Shown: positions 57,610 to 64,000 of the stretch, piece by piece
How positions within the stretch are numbered: the first letter of the stretch is position 1
How the letters are laid out: every line of letters starts with the position of its first letter
From: Typhlomys cinereus
Lineage: Eukaryota; Chordata; Mammalia; Rodentia; Platacanthomyidae
DNA: 64,000 bases
Assembly (NCBI GenBank): GCA_023101885.1
Contig: JALPQD010000115.1
Location: forward strand, 1,619,953 to 1,683,952
Direction of reading: 5' to 3'
Notes under the pieces: generated by a model
What the model was told of the DNA's origin: nothing
Database searches by the model: none
What the model saw: the letters and a program-made list of their open reading frames with translations, nothing else
Translations under genes and position numbers: made by a program

Positions 57610-57730
57610 CAGGTGTGGCAGCCTATGACCTGCGCTCAGGAGGCCGAGTTAGGAAGACTGTGAATTCAAGATCAGCCTGCAATACAAGAGAGATCCTATC
57701 TCAAAACAATAACAACAACAACAACAAAAG
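57610..57730 (+). mobile_element. B1 SINE
   Basis: gtgtggcagcctatgacctg, caggaggccgagttaggaag, agatcctatctcaaaac, then an (AAC)n tail. Confidence 0.88.
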
Positions 57731-58288
57731 CTGGAAACATGACAGGCAAACTATACAAACTGTAAATACATCATGCAATCAACATCACATGATATTCATT
57801 ATCCTGGCTTCAAGCACAGTTTGCTAGTTTTGTGTATTTGGAGAACTTACATCAATAGAAACAGACATGATCTTCCCTTCAACAGTCAAAATGTCAACTA
57901 ACCAGAACTTCCTGCAAAATTCCTTGCAAATTAATGATAGCATAGAAGTGTGCTTACTAACAGACTTACTCTGGGCTGAAAAGGAGAGCTATTTACCTCA
58001 GAGGTCACTCCCTGACAGTGCTCAAATTTAGAGCTCTGACCTCATCTCCAAATGACACTGATGGACATTTAGATGTAGACAAAGTGACAGAACTGAAAAA
58101 GTTAGGCACATCATGCAAATTTAAAGTGGCTCCATTTCCACTATATCACCTATCATGAATTAATATTGTAAAGAAAATTAATATTGCAAAGAGGAAAGAA
58201 ATACTGTCTGGTGAATTCAAGGCTAAATGACTTCCTAATGTTTTGTGTGGAAAGCATTAAGTAGTTAAATGCAAACCATTATGTATAG
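57731..58288. other. Unassigned sequence
   Basis: AT-rich, no repeat or exon recognised. Confidence 0.4.
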
Positions 58289-58289
58289 C

Positions 58290-58341
<52 letters not shown>
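58290..58341 (+). repeat. (CA)n microsatellite
   Basis: About 25 perfect units. Confidence 0.95.
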
Positions 58342-58344
<3 letters not shown>

Positions 58345-58925
58345 ATTTTGGAAAATCTCCTTTGGCTTTCTCTTTTTAATTATTAAGGTCTCAAAAAAAT
58401 TAGAAGTATCTCAGGCCTCTCATGATATTTTTTAATCCCTTTGTAGTGCCGGTCCTGGTCCACTGTGTGCTGCAGGGAGAGTCCCTGGAGGAGGGTAAGC
58501 AGGCAGCTGGGGAGCAGTGCTTCATTCTCTTCCTAGCAACTTCCAGCCAGTGAGCAGTCCTTCTACAGTCCTCTGGTCCTGTGACTACCATAAGTTCCCA
58601 TGGTACTTTAAGCAGTATCAATGAATCCCTTTTAATTTCAGACTATCCTCTGCCACACTTCCTTGTGCCTTCAATTCACAGCCATGTTTCATAGCTGTCA
58701 AGAATCTGCTCAAAGTACTCTTGCCCTCTGAGCTGGCATCTCACAACACATCCATTACATGTCGAGTGGGTCCTCGGATCCTCTGTCAGAGAGACTTAAC
58801 GTGGTTGTCAGTCATGACTCTCAGTCATGCAGAAATCTCTAAGGGTGAGGCCCACGAATATGCACCTTAGGGTCAAGACACAAAGTTCCTCCCACTGAGT
58901 GTCCTGTCTTTTAAAAAGTATTAAT
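58342..58925. other. Unassigned sequence
   Basis: Nothing recognised. Confidence 0.4.
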
Positions 58926-59055
58926 TCCATAATAGTTCCATAGTGGTTTCTTAGTCCATGTTCTATAGCCCATAGCATAATACTTGAGACTGGATCATTT
59001 ACAAAGGGTGTCTATGGCTCATGATTTTGTAGACTGGGAGCCCCAATGGCATCAA
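58926..59055 (-). mobile_element. MaLR-type LTR end (minus)
   Basis: ttagtccatgttctatagcc, gagactggatcatttacaaa and ggctcatgattttgtagact match the reverse of an MST-type LTR end. Confidence 0.55.
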
Positions 59056-59223
59056 TGCAGTAACAACTCTATTTGCATAATTATCCTTGTCCTCTTTCTT
59101 CTTCCTCCTCTCCTCCTCCTTATTCTCCTCCTTAAAAAAAAATTAGGTTGGCATGCAAAGTAATTTGAATTTTCCTACACTCTGCCCCTCTTCGTTTCCC
59201 TCTCTCATATCCCTACACTTCTC
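58991..59223 (+). repeat. Source segment of a circularly permuted duplication
   Basis: Runs from tggatcatttacaaagggtg through catgattttg (59020) to ctacacttctc. The same 233 bp recurs at 59717-59948 with the first 35 bp moved to the end. It spans parts of an LTR and an old L1 3' UTR, so it is not a mobile element in its own right. Confidence 0.9.
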
Positions 59224-59631
59224 CAGCTGGCTGCACTACTTCCCTAGAGAGTCCGCTTTCTGCTTCTAATCAAGTACCTGCTGTTAGACTCCTTTCGGAC
59301 ATTGCAAAATCTCCAGCATTACTCTTTCTGCTGTAGCTTGCCCTGACACATGTAAATGTTAGGATTAAAGAATGTCATCGGTATTGTAGTAGGGGTTTCA
59401 TTTAATCCATAGACCACTTTCAGTACTACAGCCATTATTACAAGCAGAGGAGGTCTTCCTGTCATCTCCAGTGTCTTCCAACTTCTTTCTCTAGTGCCTT
59501 TAAGTTTTGATTGTAGAGGCTTTTCATTTCCTTGATTAGTTTTATTTCTAGGTATCTAGATATTGCAAATGCAATACCCCCTCCCAAGGTCTTTCTTGGT
59601 GAGTTTACAGAAAAGCCACTGACTGTTTTAA

Positions 59632-60076
59632 TATTTTATTTATCTGAGAGAGAAAGAGAGGGAGAAGAAAGAGAGAAGACAGAGAGAAGGCACACATGTG
59701 CCAAAGCATACATGATTTTGTAGACTGGGAACCCCAATGGCATCAATGCAGTAACAACTCTATTTGCATAATTATCCTTGTCCTCTTTCTTCTTCCTCTC
59801 TCCTCCTCCTTATTCTCCTCCTTAAAAATAAATTAGGTTGGCATGCAAAGTAATTTGAATTTTCCTACACTCTGCCCCTCTTCGTTTCCCTCTCTCATAT
59901 CCCTACACTTCTCTGGATCATTTACAAAGGGTGTCTATAGTTCATGATGTGGAGGTCAGAAGACAACTTTTGGAAGTCAGTTTCCTCCTTCCACCATGTG
60001 GTGTCTAGGGATCAAACTCAGATCACTGGGTTTGCACACAAGTCCCCCTGACCATTAAGCCATCTTGCCAGGCCAA
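59632..60076 (-). mobile_element. B3-like SINE (minus), split by the permuted segment
   Basis: Left piece (to 59716): gagagagaaagagagggaga, cacacatgtgccaaagcata. Right piece (from 59949): gtggaggtcagaagacaact, ccttccaccatgtggtgtct, ccattaagccatcttgccag. Together they form one ordinary SINE, like 62563-63065. Confidence 0.85.
59717..59948 (+). repeat. Circularly permuted copy of 58991-59223
   Basis: Begins with tttgtagactggg after a catgat (59711-59716), continues to ctacacttctc (59913), then joins tggatcatttacaaagggtg (59914) and ends in catgat (59943-59948). About 98% identical to the source: I see four substitutions and one 1-bp gap. CATGAT is present at both junctions and in the source. 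Confidence 0.9.
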
Positions 60077-60350
60077 AGCCATCACGTTCTATAGTTTGCT
60101 TTTATGTCCTGCAATTTTTCTGAGCATGTTCATCAGATCTAAATGTGTTCTAGTGGAATCCGTGGGCTTGTCTAAGTATAGGGTTGTGTCATCTGCAAAT
60201 GAGGATAATCTGATGCCTTTCTTTCCTGTCCATATCCCTTTCATTTCTTTACCTCATCTTATTGCTCTAATTAAAGACTTTAGCCACAGTATTGAATGAG
60301 AGTGGAGAGAGGGCACCATTGTCTCATTGAAGATTTTAGAGAAAATTCAC

Positions 60351-60715
60351 CCCCCCATTTGATATACTATTGACTATAGTTTGCCATATACAACCATCAC
60401 GTTGTGCCAGGGCAAAAGCTTCAGGTGGCGCCATTGCCCCAGTCCCTGAGGTTCACCAGGTATCAAGCCCGATCCTGCTCTAGAATGTCTTGAGGAGTTG
60501 TGCTTTGCAGCCTTCAGCGTGCATCAAACTCTCCTAGAGGACCTATTAAAATTAAAATACAGCTTGGGAGAAAGGGAAGGGGCCCAGGTAGAAGGCAGAT
60601 AACAGAAGTCAAAATACAGTTAGAAAAGAGGAATAGATTCTAGGGCTCCACAGCACCGAAGGGTGAACGTGGTCAGCAATAATTGTGTATACTTCGTCAC
60701 ATCTAGAAGATGGGA
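60351..60715. other. Unassigned sequence
   Basis: Nothing recognised. Confidence 0.4.
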
Positions 60716-61800
60716 TTTTTTAAACTTTTTACTCAGCTAGAAAAGAAGCAGACTTCCTTATAGTGTTTTCTTACCATCAGTTCCCTGACCCCATCCCCAC
60801 CTGTGCCCTTCCACCCCCCTCCTTGTATCCCCCCTTCTACTTTCACATCACATATGTTCTATGACCCTCCCAGCACCTCCTTCTTAAAGCTCTTTCCTTC
60901 TCTCAAGTAACTCTTTCTAGTGCCCTTGGCTTTTACAAATACTCTCTCTCATAAATATACATATATAAAAATTAGAAATGAGAGACCGGAGCTGGAGAGG
61001 TGGCTCAGGGGTTAAGCCTCTGCCTTGCAGGCGGAAGGTCCTGAGTTCGGATCCTAGACCCCCACATAAAGCCGGGCGGCCTACGTTTCTGGTCCTGGTG
61101 GGCGGAGCCTGTGAACCCCGGGGCAAGAGTAAACAAAGGAGGTGGAGGCGGTCCATGGTGGTTCCCGAATTCGTCCGTGGTTCCACACACGCATGCATGC
61201 ACAATTGAATAAATAATAATAATAAAAAAAGAAGTGAGAGACCATACACGGTATTTGCCTTTCTGAACCTGAGATGTATCACTTAATATATTTTCCAATT
61301 CCATCAACTTCCCTTAAGTTTCATAATTTCACTTTTATCTACAGCTGAATAAAATCCCATTGTGTTATGAACTACGTTTTACTCATCCATGCGTTGGTGA
61401 ATATCCAGGGTGATTCAGGAATGGAAACACGGGTTGTATTTTTTTAGACACCTCCACACTGATTTCCCTAATAGCTGTGCCAGTTTACACTTCTGCCAAC
61501 AATGAATATGGGTTCTGTTATCTCAACATCAACGTTTTCTGACATTGGTTTCTTGATGGCAGTCATTCTCAAAGGGGTGAGGCAGGATTTCAGAGCAGTT
61601 TTTAATTTACATTTCCCTGATGGCTAAGGATGTGAAATGCTTCGTCGTGTTTCTTCAGAACAGTCTGTTCAGTTCATTAACCTACTTTTAAATTTTTGAT
61701 TATTTTTTTTTTAGTTTTTCTTTTAGCTCTTAGTATATTCCGAATATGAATCCTCTGACAAAGGTTTTCTAACAAAAGGGGAGAATTTCAAACATCCTCA
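60716..61800 (-). mobile_element. Ancient L1 (minus), split by a young SINE
   Basis: 3' UTR-like CT-rich text (60770-60900), then ORF2 end text on the right: acagctgaataaaatcccat, ctgccaacaatgaatatggg, ttacatttccctgatggcta. Confidence 0.65.
60988..61233 (+). mobile_element. Young tRNA-derived SINE
   Basis: The TSD agaaatgagagacc (60974-60987) and agaagtgagagacc (61230-61243) differ at one base. A/B boxes are intact, the body is CpG-rich, and the tail reads ttgaataaataataataa. It shares the 47670 and 11540 sequence. Confidence 0.93.
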
Positions 61801-61850
61801 ACACAGAAATATTTTTAATGTCTCAGGTGATGAAAATCTGATTGCTCTAA

Positions 61851-62248
61851 ATCATAATAGGACTTTGCATGACCTGTACAATGACCAACACATTATTGAC
61901 TCCTCAAAGTCTAGCATGGACTAAAGGCACTAGGATCCTTAGAAGCTAGGGATTAACAGCCACAATAGTGTTCCTATATTTATGGAGAATACAAGAAAGA
62001 GTTCTAGGAAATGCCACTGAGTCCTTACACCTCATTAGAGAGGAGGGCCCAGAGAAAAGTTTGACATACACATTAAAGGATGCTCCAGGGATGGGGGGGG
62101 GAGGCACTGGGAGATAGGGAGGGAGGGGGGAAAGGAAGGGGAAAAGGGGGAAGGGAGATAGGGGGTCCAGGGAGGGATGGAGGGAGGGAAGGGACTGGTG
62201 TACCTATTAAGTTTGTATGAGCGGAAATAAATAAATTAAATAATTTTA
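61851..62248 (+). mobile_element. 5'-truncated L1 3' UTR
   Basis: An 18-bp TSD, aaaatctgattgctctaa, at 61833-61850 and 62249-62266. It ends with the G-rich tract and ctattaagtttgtatgagcgg, the older terminus. Confidence 0.94.
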
Positions 62249-62562
62249 AAAATCTGATTGCTCTAATTTGGTCATTATTCATTATATACACATATTATTC
62301 ATTACATATACAGTACCCCATACATATGTACAAAGATTGATTATTTGTCAAACAAAAACAAATTCTGGAAGGCAGGATGAATGGCATGAACATGAATAAT
62401 GTGTGATGATATGTAAATATTAAAAATGAGAATAAAAATGTTTACTTTGTATGCTGAATTAAAAAATAATGAAAAGAAGATTCTCCTTTAATAATAATTT
62501 TGAAGCAAATAAAGCAGTTTGTAGGGTCAAGTTTACAACAAACTATAGACAAGATGAATTTT

Positions 62563-63065
62563 TTAATATTTTCTATATTTGAGAGAGAGAGGGAGAGAGA
62601 GAGAACATGTGAGTGTGTGTATGTGTGCATATGTGCATGTCTGTGCATAAATGCCATGGCAGAGAATTCAGGGGTTAAGACTCTACTTTGAAAGTAGAAA
62701 ATCCTGAGTTTGAATCCCAGATCCTACATACAAATGCCAGGTGGAAATGGCAATGGCCTGCACTTTGGACCTTGAAAGGCAGAGTCTGGGAAACCTCAAA
62801 GCAAAGCAAACAAAAAGATAGTAGAGCAATCCAGGGTAATTCTAAAAGAATGACACACACAGACAAACAGATAAACACACACACACAATAATAATAATAA
62901 CAACAACAACAATAATAATAATAAATGCCATAGTGCATAGCTAAATATCAGAGGACAACTATTGGAAGCTAATTCTCTCTTTCTACCATGTAGGCTTCTG
63001 GGAATCCAACTTAAGTTGCCAGGTTCACAAATAGGTACCCTGCCCCTTTGAGCTATCTTGCTGGT
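62563..63065 (-). mobile_element. B3-like SINE (minus), split by a younger SINE
   Basis: Left piece 62563-62653 (gagagagagggagagagaga, GT-rich) and right piece about 62931-63065 (cagaggacaactattggaag, ttgagctatcttgctggtct) flank the insertion below. Confidence 0.8.
62654..62922 (+). mobile_element. tRNA-derived SINE nested in the B3-like SINE
   Basis: The TSD ataaatgccat occurs at 62647-62657 and about 62920-62932. B box gagtttgaatcccag, body gcaatggcctgcactttgga, tail with (AAT)n/(AAC)n. Confidence 0.85.
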
Positions 63066-63175
63066 CTCAGGATGAATTTTATGTTACTTTTGAGTGATTT
63101 TAATCTGAAATCTCTTTTTAAAAGATAATCTTAGGAACATCTTTTTTTCACTTTGACACTTAAAAAATAAATGGA

Positions 63176-63276
63176 TAGGAAGGAAGGAAGGAAGGAAGGA
63201 AGGAAGGAAGGAAGGAAGGAAGGAAGGAAGGAAGGAAGGAAGGAAGGAAGGAAGGAAGGAAGGAAGGAAGGAAGGA
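63176..63276 (+). repeat. (GGAA)n microsatellite
   Basis: About 25 uninterrupted GGAA/AAGG units. Confidence 0.97.
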
Positions 63277-63279
63277 CAT

Positions 63280-63840
63280 ATAGATAGGTAGATGACAAAT
63301 AACTCTCCATTGTAAGTGGAATTGCAGGTATAATGCATATCACTTTTCTTTGACATATTAGCACTTCCAGTCTTGAGTTTTACAACAAGCACAGGAGACT
63401 TATGTCATACAGAAATGTGGGTAGTAAAAATTAAATGTGCAAATAGTTCTGAAAGATATTTTAATAAAGACATAAGAAGTAACCCAAATTTCTTCCTGCT
63501 TCTCTACAACCTAAAACATTTATTCATTTATTTTCCACAAAACTTAATGAGTGGCCCACTTCTTCCCACCCCTTCACATCACAGTTCATTTTGGATCCAG
63601 AAGTGAAATGGACAAGTAGAATTGTATGTTTTCAAGATCGAAGTTTCCCTCCAGCTCCTTTCCTGGGTAGTTCGGGTCTCAGCTATGTTAATAGTTCCCC
63701 AACCGTGTAACCCACAGTGCTGCGCCCATCACCCCTTTTCCCAAGATTGTCCAGAGCTGGAAGTGGTGGATGATAACTTCTATAAGCAATGTCCTCAGAA
63801 TCTCCTTCCACTGACCCCACTTCCATTGACTTTCATTCTC
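63280..63840. other. Unassigned sequence
   Basis: Nothing recognised. Confidence 0.4.
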
Positions 63841-63844
63841 ACAA

Positions 63845-63990
63845 AGGCGAGGCACGGCAATGCCTACCTGGAATCCCAGCATTCTGGAGGCTGACACAAG
63901 AAGATCATGAGACCAACTCGAAACTATATGCTGAGTACAAGGCCAGCATGGCCTACACAGGCAGACCTTGCTACAAAACAAAGTTTAGTA
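63845..63990 (+). mobile_element. B1 SINE
   Basis: ggcacggcaatgcctacctg, aatcccagcattctggaggc, aaggccagcatggcctacac, ttgctacaaaacaaag. Confidence 0.9.
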
Positions 63991-64000
63991 CATCAATCCA

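Larger units (their letters stand above)
59144..60350 (-). mobile_element. Old L1 (minus): 3' UTR and ORF2 relic, split by a SINE
   Basis: CT-rich 3' UTR-like text at 59144-59240 is followed by ORF2 text on the minus strand: tttcatttccttgattagtt (59520) and, beyond the SINE, ggttgtgtcatctgcaaatg (60181-60200), which covers the reverse transcriptase active-site region. Frames are broken. Confidence 0.7.

Overview
This is nuclear DNA from a mammal, almost certainly a rodent. The window holds long interspersed L1 elements with rodent-style ends, B1-like 7SL-derived SINEs, two families of tRNA-derived SINEs related to B2/B3, MaLR-type solitary LTRs and long pure microsatellites. The dominant young tRNA-derived SINE does not look like the house mouse or rat B2 consensus I know. 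I therefore favour a muroid or dipodoid rodent outside the mouse/rat group, but this is tentative. I see no host protein-coding exon, tRNA gene, rRNA or CRISPR that I can defend. It reads as a gene-poor, repeat-dense intergenic or intronic region.

Left part (1-15700). An ancient L1 relic (minus strand) is split by a full-length but inactivated L1 (plus strand, about 2203-11266; roughly 7.0 kb once its own insertion is removed). That L1 is itself interrupted inside ORF2 by a younger 5'-truncated L1 (6910-8957) flanked by a 15-bp target-site duplication (TSD). The long open frame running across 6909/6910 is therefore a fusion of two elements. To the right are a SINE nested in a SINE, a 360-bp purine-only style tract, and a truncated L1 (14938-15655) carrying a 3' transduction.

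Middle part (15700-47100). Solitary LTRs dominate: three LTR types, several with 5-bp TSDs. Among them are short young L1 tails (19857-20386, 27624-27804, 33499-33922 with 5' inversion, 34689-35384, 45270-45952), SINEs of both orientations, a retroviral-type LTR followed by an unexplained GC-richer segment (28832-29545), a small CpG-dense island (about 32320-32600), and a 1.5-kb stretch without recognisable repeats (38420-39890) that is the best candidate for retained regulatory sequence.

Right part (47100-64000). More SINEs and LTRs, a nearly intact copy of the youngest L1 3' end (49915-50979), a 600-bp pyrimidine tract, and a GGAA microsatellite. The most unusual structure is a 233-bp segment (58991-59223) present again at 59717-59948 in circularly permuted order. 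It lies inside a SINE that itself lies inside an L1 relic, with a 6-bp CATGAT match at both ends. This is the arrangement expected if a small DNA circle inserted by microhomology.

The window has no operon or pathway logic. What works together here is the retrotransposition machinery: L1 ORF2 endonuclease/reverse transcriptase supplied the L1 and SINE insertions, as shown by TSDs and A-tails throughout.
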